Shown: in pieces, positions 25,167 through 34,319 of the stretch
Numbering within the stretch: the stretch's first letter is position 1
How the letters are laid out: each line of letters begins with the position of its first letter
Assembly (NCBI GenBank): GCA_041751425.1
Contig: JBGSXL010000030.1
Coordinates: 1 to 64,000 of the forward strand
DNA: 64,000 nt
Direction: 5' to 3'
Source of the DNA: JAVVEG01 sp041751425
GTDB lineage: Bacteria > Pseudomonadota > Gammaproteobacteria > Pseudomonadales > Pseudohongiellaceae
Program-made: the position numbers and the translations under genes
The notes under the pieces: generated by a model
Databases searched by the model: none
What the model was told of the DNA's origin: nothing
What the model saw: only the letters and a program-made list of their open reading frames with translations

Positions 25167-26117
25167 CTACAACCAGCCTTTGCGTTTGAAGAAAATATAC
25201 GGAGCAATACCGGAGAGCACCATCAGACCCAGCGCCCAGGGATAACCCAATTGCCATTCCAGCTCAGGCATTAACCTGAAGTTCATGCCATAAATACTGG
25301 CAATCATGGTAGGGGGCAGGAACACCACAGCAGCAATCGAGAAAATCTTGATGATCTGGTTCTGCTGGATATTGATAAATCCCTGAGCTGCGCCCATCAG
25401 AAAGTTGATTTTGTCGAACACGAAACTGTTGTGGGGTAACAGTGATTCGATATCGCGCAACAATTCGCGGGCGGTCTCTGCATATTGCGCGGAAAGTTTG
25501 CCGTGGCGCAAAAGAAACGTAAGAGCGCGTTGCGTATCCAGCAGGCATAAGCGTACCTTGCCATTGGTGTCTTCATGGCGGGCAAGCTCATCAATATCAT
25601 CTTCTATAGGTAAGCCGTTTTCTTCCAGTACATGGTTACTGGTAAGTTCCAGACCGGTATAAACCTCTTCCAGCGTATCAGCCAGATCATCGATCTTGAT
25701 TTCAAACAGTGCCAGCAGTATGGCAACTGCATCCTGTGCGACGCCGGAAACGCGGCGTGCTCGCATGCGTAGTAATCGAAAAGCAGGAATCTCACGCTCA
25801 CGCAGTGTAATCAACTGGTTGTTATTCAGCGTGAATGCAACTGTGGTATTGCGCGGCTTGTCATCCACCTTGTGTAAAAACAGGGAGTGAATATGCAGGC
25901 CAGCCTCATCCTGATAGGAACGGGCGCTGGCCTCGATCTCTTCGACATCTTCTGTGTCGGGTAAAGGCAAGCGATGCTGGGTTTCCATCAGCGCGCGTTC
26001 ATCGTCATTGGGGTCGACAAGGTCGAGCCACATGGCGTTGGTCAGTGACTGCGGCTTCGTATCATCCTGTGAAGGAATCAGGTAACCGTTTTTGTTGAGC
26101 GAATAAATTGTCAGCAT
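25167..26117 (-). CDS. corA: Magnesium/cobalt transport protein CorA
   Basis: A 316-residue channel-forming Mg2+ transporter. A long N-terminal cytosolic domain rich in acidic and helical sequence leads to the stalk helix (FDKINFLMGAAQGFINIQQ). Two C-terminal transmembrane helices flank the signature YGMNF loop, and the positively charged tail (FFKRKGWL) is typical. It acts as a pentamer in the inner membrane. It follows ilvD by 20 bp on the same strand and is likely read through from it. Confidence 0.94.
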   Translation of the reverse strand: MLTIYSLNKNGYLIPSQDDTKPQSLTNAMWLDLVDPNDDERALMETQHRLPLPDTEDVEEIEASARSYQDEAGLHIHSLFLHKVDDKPRNTTVAFTLNNNQLITLREREIPAFRLLRMRARRVSGVAQDAVAILLALFEIKIDDLADTLEEVYTGLELTSNHVLEENGLPIEDDIDELARHEDTNGKVRLCLLDTQRALTFLLRHGKLSAQYAETARELLRDIESLLPHNSFVFDKINFLMGAAQGFINIQQNQIIKIFSIAAVVFLPPTMIASIYGMNFRLMPELEWQLGYPWALGLMVLSGIAPYIFFKRKGWL

Positions 26118-26137
26118 GGCAATGCGCAGCCTGTATC

Positions 26138-27817
26138 TTAAAGATTCTTGTCTGTTACTGCGCCCTCAGAAGCAGAAGTAACAGTTTTTGCATACTTGGC
26201 CAGTACGCCTCTTGTATAACGAACTGGAGGTTTTTTCCAATTACTCAAGCGTTTATTTATTTCAGCATCGCTCAAATGCAGTGTTACTTCCTGATTCTCT
26301 GCGTCAATCGTGATGCGGTCCCCATCTTCAACAATTGCAATCGGACCGCCCTCGATTGCTTCAGGGGTAACGTGTCCGACTACGAAACCATGACTGCCAC
26401 CGGAGAAACGTCCATCGGTTATCAGCGCAACATCCAGGCCGAGCCCTTTACCCATGATTGCAGAAGTCGGGCTGAGCATCTCGCGCATGCCGGGGCCACC
26501 CTTTGGACCTTCGTAACGAATAATCAGCACATCGCCTTTAACTACAGTGCCATCCAGAATACCCTTCAGCGAATCTTCTTCGGAGTGGAATACACGCGCA
26601 GTGCCGGTAAACTTCAAACCCTCTTTGCCGGTGATTTTTGCGACAGCACCCTCAGGCGCCAGGTTGCCCCTTAAGATTACCAGGTGACTATCTGGTTTAA
26701 TTGGTTTATTCAACGGAGCAATAATCTCCTGACCCGCAGGGTAGGGCTTTACGTCTGCAAGATTTTCTGCCAGCGTTTTTCCTGTGACCGTCATGCAACT
26801 GCCGTCGAGCATGCCACTGTCCAGCATCATCTTCATCAGCGGTTGAATACCGCCAATCGCGATCAACTCAGACATCAGGAAACGGCCGCTTGGGCGCAGG
26901 TCTGCTAATAGTGGTGTCACCTTGCCAACGCGTGTGAAATCATCCAGCGCCAGGTCAACCCCTATTGAGTGTGCCATCGCAATCAGGTGTAGCACTGCAT
27001 TTGTGGATCCTCCCAAAGCAATAACAACTTTGATCGAATTCTCGAACGCGGCCTTGGTCATGATGTCCGAAGGTTTGATGTCGCGCCGAATCAGATTCAT
27101 GATTGCTTCACCTGCGCGCAGACAATCATCCATCTTGTCATCGGAAATGGCGTCCTGGGCGGAACTGTTGGGCAGGCTCATCCCCAGCGCCTCGATAGCG
27201 GAAGCCATCGTGTTCGCTGTGTACATGCCGCCACAAGAACCCGGGCCCGGAATGGCCGTCTCTTCGATATTTTTTAACTGAATATCAGACACGGTGCCAT
27301 TGGCGTGACCGCCTACTGCTTCAAAAACGGAAACAATGTCCGTATGATTTTTGCCAGGCTGAATAGTGCCGCCATAAATGAAAATAGACGGGCGATTCAA
27401 GCGCGCCATCCCGATAAGACAGCCGGGCATATTCTTGTCGCAACCACCAATGGCAATAATTGCATCATGACCCATGCATGCCGAAACGGATTCTATGGAG
27501 TCCGCAATCACTTCTCGCGAAACGAGCGAGTACTTCATACCTTCCGTGCCCATGGAGATGCCATCGGATACCGTGATTGTGTTGTAGATGACGCCTTTGC
27601 CTGAGGCCGCATCCACTCCGCGATTGACTTCGTCTGCCAGCTTGTTGATATGCATGTTGCAGGGAGTCACCATACTCCAGGTGGAAGCGATGCCGATCTG
27701 CGGCTTTGTGAAATCGGCGTCGTTGAATCCAACGGCACGAAGCATAGCTCTGCTTGCTGCGTGCTCAACGCCATCAACGACCTGGCTGGAATATTTGCGC
27801 TTGTTTTTATCACTCAT
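26138..27817 (-). CDS. ilvD: Dihydroxy-acid dehydratase
   Basis: IlvD catalyses the penultimate step of valine and isoleucine synthesis (dihydroxy acid to 2-oxo acid). The 559-residue protein shows the Fe-S and substrate motifs: GCDKNMPGCLIGMARL (signature 1, cluster cysteine), PGSCGGMYTANTMASAIEAL (second cysteine) and ITDGRFSGGSHGFVVGHVTP (signature 2, catalytic serine). The length fits the shorter IlvD/Edd class (about 560 aa, versus 616 in E. coli). The start has GAGTG ahead of it. The 245-bp upstream region contains a GTCGGG/CCCGAC inverted repeat. Confidence 0.95.
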   Translation of the reverse strand: MSDKNKRKYSSQVVDGVEHAASRAMLRAVGFNDADFTKPQIGIASTWSMVTPCNMHINKLADEVNRGVDAASGKGVIYNTITVSDGISMGTEGMKYSLVSREVIADSIESVSACMGHDAIIAIGGCDKNMPGCLIGMARLNRPSIFIYGGTIQPGKNHTDIVSVFEAVGGHANGTVSDIQLKNIEETAIPGPGSCGGMYTANTMASAIEALGMSLPNSSAQDAISDDKMDDCLRAGEAIMNLIRRDIKPSDIMTKAAFENSIKVVIALGGSTNAVLHLIAMAHSIGVDLALDDFTRVGKVTPLLADLRPSGRFLMSELIAIGGIQPLMKMMLDSGMLDGSCMTVTGKTLAENLADVKPYPAGQEIIAPLNKPIKPDSHLVILRGNLAPEGAVAKITGKEGLKFTGTARVFHSEEDSLKGILDGTVVKGDVLIIRYEGPKGGPGMREMLSPTSAIMGKGLGLDVALITDGRFSGGSHGFVVGHVTPEAIEGGPIAIVEDGDRITIDAENQEVTLHLSDAEINKRLSNWKKPPVRYTRGVLAKYAKTVTSASEGAVTDKNL

Positions 27818-27871
27818 GGTTGTATCACTCTTTGGGAAATCTTTCGGGCTATTCTGCAGGCTGGGTGTTGT

Positions 27872-27884
27872 GTCGGGTCCCGAC
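27872..27884. promoter_or_regulatory. Inverted repeat in ilvD leader
   Basis: GTCGGG-T-CCCGAC is a 6-bp perfect inverted repeat with a single-base centre, 55 bases before the ilvD start. It might be an operator or part of the leader RNA. I see no leader peptide rich in branched-chain codons. Confidence 0.25.
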
Positions 27885-28062
27885 CAATCTGATGTGTTTA
27901 CGGTATCGTGACCGAGGTCTGAAACTGGGCGAAACTATACACCAACGGGTAGTTTCTTGGTAGGGGTGCTGCTTTCCATCGCGACCTGATGGGGACTGAC
28001 AGGTTTTCGTGCGCAAGCAGGTTCGCTTTGACCAGTTAATCAGTTAACATCGGGTCGATTTT

Positions 28063-29928
28063 GTGAACGGTGAAATGGATATGAGAAATTTTAAAAGTGC
28101 GCTGATTATTGCTCTCTCGGTAATGGGTTTGTTTGCCGTAGCCGCAGATCCTTTGGTAGCAGCAGAGGCAACAGGTGAATCACTTTACAGCCAGAATTGC
28201 GCCGTTTGTCACGATGCGCCAACCGATATCCGCACACCGCCAAGAGCAGCGTTAGCATCATATACGGCTAACAGTATTGTGCATGCGTTGACGCAGGGCA
28301 TCATGCAGCCACAAGGCGCGGCATTGAATGAGGCGGAAACTATCGTCCTGGCCGAATATCTGTCGCGAGGCACCTATAGCAGCACGTTGACTGGTTCTCT
28401 GCAGTCCTGCAGCAATGCAATGCCAGCTATTGATTTGAGTCTGGCCAGCAACTGGAACGGCTGGGGCAATGGCCCGGCGAATTTGCGTTTTCAGCCAGCC
28501 AGTGGCACCAATATCAATTTGCAGAATATCGATGAACTGGAGCTGGTCTGGGCTTTCGGTCTGGAAGGTGCCACTGCAGTGCGGTCGCAACCGAGTGTAT
28601 TGGGGAGTCTGATGCTTGCAGGCAGCCCCAGCGGCGTGGTCTATGCCTTTGATATTCAGTCGGGCTGCACTTTCTGGACGTATCCGGCGACAACTGAGGT
28701 GCGCACGTCAGTCACTGTGGCATTCTCGGAAACTCTCAACAAGCAACTGGCCGTATTCGCCGATGTGTCCAATCGCCTGTATGTGCTGGATGCCATGACT
28801 GGTGAAAAGCTTTGGCATGCCGACGTGGATGACAATCCCTATGCCCGCAGCACCGGTTCCCCTGTAGTGCATGGTGAACGTATTTTCGTACCGGTTTCCT
28901 CCAGCGAAGTCAGCGCGGCAGGACGTCCGGATCATGTTTGCTGTACGTTCCGCGGCAATGTCGCCGCATTCTCATTGGCTACGGGTGAGAAACTCTGGCA
29001 CACCTATGTCATGGAAGAGGCAAAGCAGGTGGGTATCAATAGCGCTGGCAATCCGATAATGGCACCTTCCGGCGCTCCTATCTGGCAGGCACCAACCATT
29101 GATGCGGAACGGAATCGGATTTATGTAGGTACTGGTCAGAACTACACCCGACCTACCAGCGGCACCAGCGATGCAGTTATCGCCTTCAACATGGATACAG
29201 GTAATATGGATTGGGTTTTCCAGTCCACGGCCGAGGACGCATTCACCATGGCTTGCGTGATGGGCGCTGACCATCCCAATTGCCCGGAGCCGGGGCCGGA
29301 TGTAGATATTGGTGCTCCTATCCTGAATGTCACGCTGAGTAATGGCAACAATATTCTGGTCACTGGTACCAAGGGAGCTGTGGTTTTTGGCCTGGACCCG
29401 GATAATAATGGTGCGGTTTTATGGGAGCGTCGCATTGGCCGCGGCAGTCCGCTCGGCGGCATTCATTGGGGGATGACCACCGTAGGCGATATGTTGTTCG
29501 CCCCGGTTGCTGATAATGGTCCATTGGAGGATGCGGGGTTGCAAAGGCAGCCTGGTTTGCATGCCATTGATATGAAAACCGGAGAAGTTGCATGGTATGC
29601 CAGACCCGCAGCGCGATGTGAGGAGGGACAGCGGGGCTGCAGCAATATATACTCAGCACCTTCTACAGCCAGCGATGATTTCATCATCACAGGCGGCTTA
29701 AATGGTCACCTGTTCGTACATGACAAGAATAGCGGCGAGGTGATCTGGGAATACAATAGTCTGCAGGAATACCAGACCATCAACGGTGTGGCAGCCAAGG
29801 GTGGCTCTTTTGATGCCACCGGAGCGGTGCTCAGTGGCGACTACATGGTGGTAAACTCAGGCTATGCTACATTTGGGCAGCTTCCCGGGAATGTTCTATT
29901 GGTTTTCAAACTAAATAGTTCAAACTAA
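28063..29928 (+). CDS. Cytochrome c - PQQ beta-propeller dehydrogenase (polyvinyl-alcohol-dehydrogenase-like)
   Basis: A 621-residue exported quinohaemoprotein. The signal peptide (ALSVMGLFAVAADPLVAA) is followed by a cytochrome c domain with the haem motif CAVCH (LYSQNCAVCHDAP) and a likely Met ligand in TQGIMQPQG. A beta-propeller then runs to the C-terminus. It opens NWNGWGNGPANLRFQPA, as in polyvinyl alcohol dehydrogenases, with repeated 'VYAFDIQSG', 'LYVLDAMTGEKLW' and 'LFVHDKNSGEVIWEY' blades. This domain order (haem first) distinguishes it from the following gene. The substrate is probably an alcohol but unknown. The start could be GTG 28063, ATG 28075 or ATG 28081; none has a strong ribosome-binding site. 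Confidence 0.82.
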   Translation: MNGEMDMRNFKSALIIALSVMGLFAVAADPLVAAEATGESLYSQNCAVCHDAPTDIRTPPRAALASYTANSIVHALTQGIMQPQGAALNEAETIVLAEYLSRGTYSSTLTGSLQSCSNAMPAIDLSLASNWNGWGNGPANLRFQPASGTNINLQNIDELELVWAFGLEGATAVRSQPSVLGSLMLAGSPSGVVYAFDIQSGCTFWTYPATTEVRTSVTVAFSETLNKQLAVFADVSNRLYVLDAMTGEKLWHADVDDNPYARSTGSPVVHGERIFVPVSSSEVSAAGRPDHVCCTFRGNVAAFSLATGEKLWHTYVMEEAKQVGINSAGNPIMAPSGAPIWQAPTIDAERNRIYVGTGQNYTRPTSGTSDAVIAFNMDTGNMDWVFQSTAEDAFTMACVMGADHPNCPEPGPDVDIGAPILNVTLSNGNNILVTGTKGAVVFGLDPDNNGAVLWERRIGRGSPLGGIHWGMTTVGDMLFAPVADNGPLEDAGLQRQPGLHAIDMKTGEVAWYARPAARCEEGQRGCSNIYSAPSTASDDFIITGGLNGHLFVHDKNSGEVIWEYNSLQEYQTINGVAAKGGSFDATGAVLSGDYMVVNSGYATFGQLPGNVLLVFKLNSSN

Positions 29929-29961
29929 ATAGTTCAAAATAATTAGTTCTAAATAAAGAGT
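29906..29961 (+). repeat. Four 14-bp tandem repeats between two PQQ dehydrogenase genes
   Basis: Units at 29906-29919 and 29920-29933 are identical (TCAAACTAAATAGT). Units at 29934-29947 and 29948-29961 are degenerate copies (TCAAAATAATTAGT, TCTAAATAAAGAGT). The array contains the stop codon of the first dehydrogenase and supplies the AAGAG ribosome-binding site of the second, whose ATG is at 29969. Confidence 0.8.
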
Positions 29962-29968
29962 ATTTAAA

Positions 29969-32152
29969 ATGATAATAAAATATCCAGCACTGGCAACCTT
30001 TGCTCTGACGTCTCTTCTTGTGGCGTGCGGCCCCGGCGAAGAAGCTACGCAAACTACCGAATCCAGCGCTCCCGTGCGTACCGCACCTGCCGCGCCCAGT
30101 TACAGCGCATCAGTTAACACAGCCCGCCTGGTTGCAGCGAACGACGAGCCCGGAAGCTGGATGTCTACTGGACGCGACTATAACGAACAGCGCTATAGCC
30201 CGCTGGATCAGATCAACGTTGACACAATTGCCGGGTTGGGATTGGCGTGGCATGCGGAGATGGATACCAGCCGCGGCCAGGAAGCAACGCCGATCGTGGT
30301 AGACGGTGCACTTTATATCAGCACTGCTTGGAGCATGGTGAAGGCCTATGATGCGCGCTCCGGACGCAAATTGTGGGAGTTCGATCCGGAAGTTCCTCCC
30401 GCAAAAGGCGTGGATGCCTGCTGTGACGTCGTCAATCGCGGTCTGGCCGTATGGGAAGGCAAAGTCTTCGTGGGTACCATTGATGGTCGTCTGATTGCAT
30501 TGGACTCCGCGACAGGCCAAAAAATCTGGGATGTGGTCACGGTGGATCAGACTCAACCTTACACCATCACGGGCGCTCCCAGAGTGATCAAAGGTAGAGT
30601 GGTTATCGGAAATGCTGGCGCAGAATACGGTGTGCGAGGCTATGTTACCGCCTACGATGCGAGCTCTGGCGACCAAGTCTGGCGTTATTACACAATTCCG
30701 GGCAATCCGGCTGATGGTTTCGAACAGCCTGAACTCGAAATGGCCGCTGAGACCTGGAATGGCGAGTGGTGGCTGCAGGGCGGTGGCGGCACCGTCTGGG
30801 ACGCGATGGCTTATGATCCTGAATTGAATCTGCTTTATCTGGGCGTTGGTAACGGTTCGCCATGGAACCAGACTCTGCGCAGCCCGGGCGGTGGCGATAA
30901 TCTGTTCCTGACTGCGATAGTTGCTATCAACCCTGACAACGGCAGCTATGTCTGGCACTACCAGACTACGCCCGGCGAAACCTGGGATTACACCGCCACA
31001 CAACAAATAATTGTTGCTGAACTGGAGATAGGCGGGGAGCAGCGTAAGGTTGTGATGCAGGCGCCCAAGAATGGCTTCTTCTACGTATTGGATGCTGCAA
31101 CAGGCCGACTGATTTCAGCCGAAAATTTTGTGCCGGTTAACTGGGCGACTCATATCGATATTGAAACCGGTCGTCCCGTTGAAATTCCCGGTTCTCGTTA
31201 TGACGAAACCGGTGTGCCGGCCATTATTCAACCAGGTCCACAGGGCGGTCACAACTGGCACCCCATGTCTTTCAGCCAGAAAACGAATCTGGTGTATATC
31301 CCAACGCGCGAACAGTTCATGGGGTATGTACCGGAAACCGATTTCATCCGTTCAGAACGCGGCTGGAATACAGGTACCGATTTTGCGGCTGGCGGGGCGG
31401 TAGTCGCAGCGGCTGCTCCCAATATTCCGGATCGCAAATCCTATCTGCTGGCCTGGGATCCTGTGAATCAGGTGGAAGTCTGGCGCGCTGACTGGGAGCA
31501 CCCCAGTGAAACAGCTGGCGTATTGAGTACCGCCGGGGGCTTGGTATTTCAGGGCAATTTCGGTGGTGAGTTCATAGCTTATCGCGATGACACAGGTGAG
31601 CGAGTCTGGTCTGCAATCACTCAATCCGCAACGGTAGCTGCTCCAATCAGCTATATGCTGGATGGTGAGCAGTATGTTGCACTGCTGACAGGTTCACGCG
31701 CACTGCCTACGACCGGTGCTGGTGTGGTTGGACGAACCACGCAGGCTTCAACAAACAATTCACGTTTGCTGGTTTACAAACTGGGTAGCAGTGTTGCACT
31801 GTCAACCCGCATCGTGACCGATGCAGAGCAGAGCAGCGGTGAACGCGTACTGAACCCACCAGCGCAAACTGCCTCACATGAAACTATCGCGCAAGGTGAG
31901 CAGGTATATGGTCGTCTGTGCAGCGTCTGCCACGGTCCGTCCGCGGTCAGTGAAAGCGGGGATACGTTCCCTGATCTGCGTTACAGCGAGCGACTCAATA
32001 CATCTGAAGCGTGGAATTCGGTGGTGATAGATGGCGAGCTTGAATCCACTGGTATGGTGTCGTTCGAGGCCGTATTGCAGGGTGATGATGCCGAAGCCAT
32101 TCGCGCGTTTGTCATTGCACGTGCAATCGAGGACAGGGACGCAGAGCAGTAA
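29969..32152 (+). CDS. PQQ-dependent alcohol dehydrogenase (quinohaemoprotein), lipoprotein
   Basis: A 727-residue methanol/ethanol-family dehydrogenase. A lipobox (TSLLVACG, Cys20) anchors it in the envelope. The eight-bladed PQQ domain shows the vicinal disulfide DACCDVVNRG, the tryptophan-docking repeats (LIALDSATGQKIWDV, TAYDASSGDQVWRYY), and the catalytic aspartate in TTPGETWDYTATQQI. The C-terminal cytochrome c domain has CSVCH (YGRLCSVCHGPS). It oxidises an alcohol with PQQ and passes electrons through its haem to the respiratory chain. No PQQ synthesis genes are in the window. It is probably co-transcribed with the preceding haem-first protein (40 bp between them). Confidence 0.9.
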   Translation: MIIKYPALATFALTSLLVACGPGEEATQTTESSAPVRTAPAAPSYSASVNTARLVAANDEPGSWMSTGRDYNEQRYSPLDQINVDTIAGLGLAWHAEMDTSRGQEATPIVVDGALYISTAWSMVKAYDARSGRKLWEFDPEVPPAKGVDACCDVVNRGLAVWEGKVFVGTIDGRLIALDSATGQKIWDVVTVDQTQPYTITGAPRVIKGRVVIGNAGAEYGVRGYVTAYDASSGDQVWRYYTIPGNPADGFEQPELEMAAETWNGEWWLQGGGGTVWDAMAYDPELNLLYLGVGNGSPWNQTLRSPGGGDNLFLTAIVAINPDNGSYVWHYQTTPGETWDYTATQQIIVAELEIGGEQRKVVMQAPKNGFFYVLDAATGRLISAENFVPVNWATHIDIETGRPVEIPGSRYDETGVPAIIQPGPQGGHNWHPMSFSQKTNLVYIPTREQFMGYVPETDFIRSERGWNTGTDFAAGGAVVAAAAPNIPDRKSYLLAWDPVNQVEVWRADWEHPSETAGVLSTAGGLVFQGNFGGEFIAYRDDTGERVWSAITQSATVAAPISYMLDGEQYVALLTGSRALPTTGAGVVGRTTQASTNNSRLLVYKLGSSVALSTRIVTDAEQSSGERVLNPPAQTASHETIAQGEQVYGRLCSVCHGPSAVSESGDTFPDLRYSERLNTSEAWNSVVIDGELESTGMVSFEAVLQGDDAEAIRAFVIARAIEDRDAEQ

Positions 32153-32299
32153 TTGCTTAATACCGGCAGGCTTACGGATGAGTCTGCCTGAATTCTTGAT
32201 GACGTCCGAAAACAGCCATAAATTCAATTCACACTGTGCTAATGTTGCGCCTGTTCTGTAGGGAAATCCTTCCGTGCACAGGAATAACGAGAGTGAATT

Positions 32300-33796
32300 G
32301 TGCTTCTGAATACCGAAGTTTATGAACAGGCGCGACAGGCCCGAGACCCACATTTCGATGGCCGTATCTATGTGGCGGTTTTGACCACCGGTATTTACTG
32401 TCGGCCGGTTTGTCCGGTGCGAGTTCCAAAAAAAGAAAACGTGCGCATCTATGCCAGTGCAGCCGCCGCGGCGGAAGCCGGTTTTCGGCCTTGTCTGCGA
32501 TGCAGACCGGAGTCCGCTCCGGGTACACCGGCATGGTTGGGTGCTTCACATAATCTTGCGCGAGCATTGCAATTGATCTCCCGCGCTTTTCTGGATGATG
32601 GCGATGTTGAAGCGCTTGCTAAGGAGCTCGGCATCAGCAGCAGACAGTTGACGCGTCTATTCAACCAACATCTCGGCGTTTCCCCGGCAGCGTTGGCGCG
32701 CACACAGCGATTGCATTTCGCGAAAAAATTAATAGATGAAACTCGATTACCCATGAGTGAAGTATGCTTTGCCGCCGGCTTCAGCAGCGTGCGCCGCTTT
32801 AATGCTGCCTTTCATGATACCTATCAGCGCAGTCCGAACTCACTGCGGAAAATGAAGCAGAATAATAGGGGGCAATCCAATCTCTTTGATCAGTCCAACG
32901 CAGAACGCGGCGCACAGGCAATCAGTCTGGAGTTGCGCTATCGACCGCCGTTTGCCTGGCGAACCATGCTCGCGTTCCTGGCGTATCGCGCAATACCCGG
33001 CGTTGAAAAAATCACGCACGATAGTTATTCGCGCACATTGATCATCAATGATATTCCGGGCCTGATTTATCTGCAGTTCAATGCCAATGAAAACACTGCG
33101 ACTCTGCACGTCAGCGCGCAGTTGACGCGCCACTTGTACCAGATTGTGCAGAGGGTGCGCCAAATGTTTGATCTGAATGCAGTCAGTGCGGATATTGAAG
33201 AGCACCTTGGCTGTGATCCCCTGCTGCAATCTATAGTTGAAAAATATCCCGGAGTGCGGGTTCCTGTAGCCTGGGACGGCTTCGAAGTGGCGGTGCGGGC
33301 AGTTCTCGGACAACAGGTGTCTGTGAGAGCAGCTACCACACTCGTCGCGCGACTAGTAAAAGCCTGCGGGCTGGCCTGTGACTTTGCCGATGCGGATCTA
33401 CACACCTTGTTTCCCGGCCCTGCGGTGGTGAGCAACGCAGACCTGTCGGGACTGGGCATAACCATGAATCGAATAGCGGCCATTCAACAATTGGCAGCGA
33501 TTACTGCAAGCGGCGAGTTACGTTTCGATGGCAGCACGAGTACAGAGGAATTCATTCAGCAAATAACTCAGATCAAGGGTATCGGCGCATGGACAGCTCA
33601 ATATATCGCGTTGCGTGCACTGGGTGATCCTGACGCCTTCCCTGATTCAGATCTGATACTGTTGCGCGCAGCTGCAAGCCCCGGCGAAATATTGAAACCG
33701 GCTGATCTTCGCAATAAAGCAGAAAAATGGCGCCCCTGGCGGGCATACGCGGTGATGTTTTTATGGCACGATTACACGCAGAGAGCAAACCCATGA
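32300..33796 (+). CDS. alkA: Ada-like regulator fused to AlkA DNA glycosylase
   Basis: A 498-residue three-part alkylation repair protein. Residues 1-80 form the Ada zinc domain, with four cysteines in GIYCRPVCPVRVP and PCLRCRPE, one of which in Ada accepts methyl groups from phosphotriesters. An AraC-type helix-turn-helix follows (LGISSRQLTRLFNQHLGVSP; VCFAAGFSSVRRFNAAF). The rest is AlkA: VRAVLGQQVSVRAATTL, the helix-hairpin-helix ITQIKGIGAWTAQYIALRAL, and the catalytic aspartate in FPDSDLILLRA. It likely senses methyl damage, controls its own operon and excises alkylated bases. The start is GTG 32300. The 3' end overlaps ogt by 4 bp. Confidence 0.93.
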   Translation: MLLNTEVYEQARQARDPHFDGRIYVAVLTTGIYCRPVCPVRVPKKENVRIYASAAAAAEAGFRPCLRCRPESAPGTPAWLGASHNLARALQLISRAFLDDGDVEALAKELGISSRQLTRLFNQHLGVSPAALARTQRLHFAKKLIDETRLPMSEVCFAAGFSSVRRFNAAFHDTYQRSPNSLRKMKQNNRGQSNLFDQSNAERGAQAISLELRYRPPFAWRTMLAFLAYRAIPGVEKITHDSYSRTLIINDIPGLIYLQFNANENTATLHVSAQLTRHLYQIVQRVRQMFDLNAVSADIEEHLGCDPLLQSIVEKYPGVRVPVAWDGFEVAVRAVLGQQVSVRAATTLVARLVKACGLACDFADADLHTLFPGPAVVSNADLSGLGITMNRIAAIQQLAAITASGELRFDGSTSTEEFIQQITQIKGIGAWTAQYIALRALGDPDAFPDSDLILLRAAASPGEILKPADLRNKAEKWRPWRAYAVMFLWHDYTQRANP

Positions 33797-34290
33797 ACAA
33801 TATCTATTACAGTTATCTGGAGTCGCCAATCGGAAGCTTGCTGCTGGCCGGTGATGGCAATGTTTTGCAACTGGTCAGCTTTCCGGGAGGTAAATCGGCA
33901 CGCAAACCCGAACCGGATTGGTTGCGTCGCAACGAATTGTTCAAACAAGAAAAGGAGCAGTTGCAGGCGTATTTCGCCGGAGAATTACTGAAATTCAATC
34001 TGAAACTTGCGCCGCAAGGTACTGCATTTCAGAAACTTGTATGGCAGGCTTTGTTGACTATTCCCTATGGTGAAACACGCAGCTATGGGGAAATAGCGCA
34101 GTGTATCGGCCAACCCACTGCAAGCAGGGCGGTGGGCGCTGCGAACGGACTGAACCCCATTCCCATCATTATCCCCTGCCATCGCGTGATAGGCAGCACG
34201 GGAAAACTGGTAGGCTTCGGCGGGGGGTTGGCGACTAAGGAACACTTATTGAAACTCGAGCAGGCTTCCGTGCCTTTCGTGCTGCAATGA
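33793..34290 (+). CDS. ogt: Methylated-DNA-[protein]-cysteine S-methyltransferase
   Basis: A 165-residue suicide repair enzyme that moves the methyl of O6-methylguanine to its own cysteine. The active site PIIIPCHRVIGSTGKLVGFG is intact, as is the DNA-binding helix (PYGETRSYGEIAQCI; SRAVGAANGLNP). The ATG at 33793 overlaps the stop of the Ada-AlkA fusion (ATGA), so the two are translationally coupled. Together they provide base excision and direct reversal of alkylation damage under one regulator. Confidence 0.95.
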   Translation: MNNIYYSYLESPIGSLLLAGDGNVLQLVSFPGGKSARKPEPDWLRRNELFKQEKEQLQAYFAGELLKFNLKLAPQGTAFQKLVWQALLTIPYGETRSYGEIAQCIGQPTASRAVGAANGLNPIPIIIPCHRVIGSTGKLVGFGGGLATKEHLLKLEQASVPFVLQ

Positions 34291-34319
34291 CAATAGTTAA
34301 ATTTTAAGAGATGTTTTCC

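Noticed and set aside
30110..31006. Minus-strand frame of 298 codons opposite the PQQ alcohol dehydrogenase
   Set aside because: Shadow frame within a gene with clear cofactor motifs; no ribosome-binding site and no domain.
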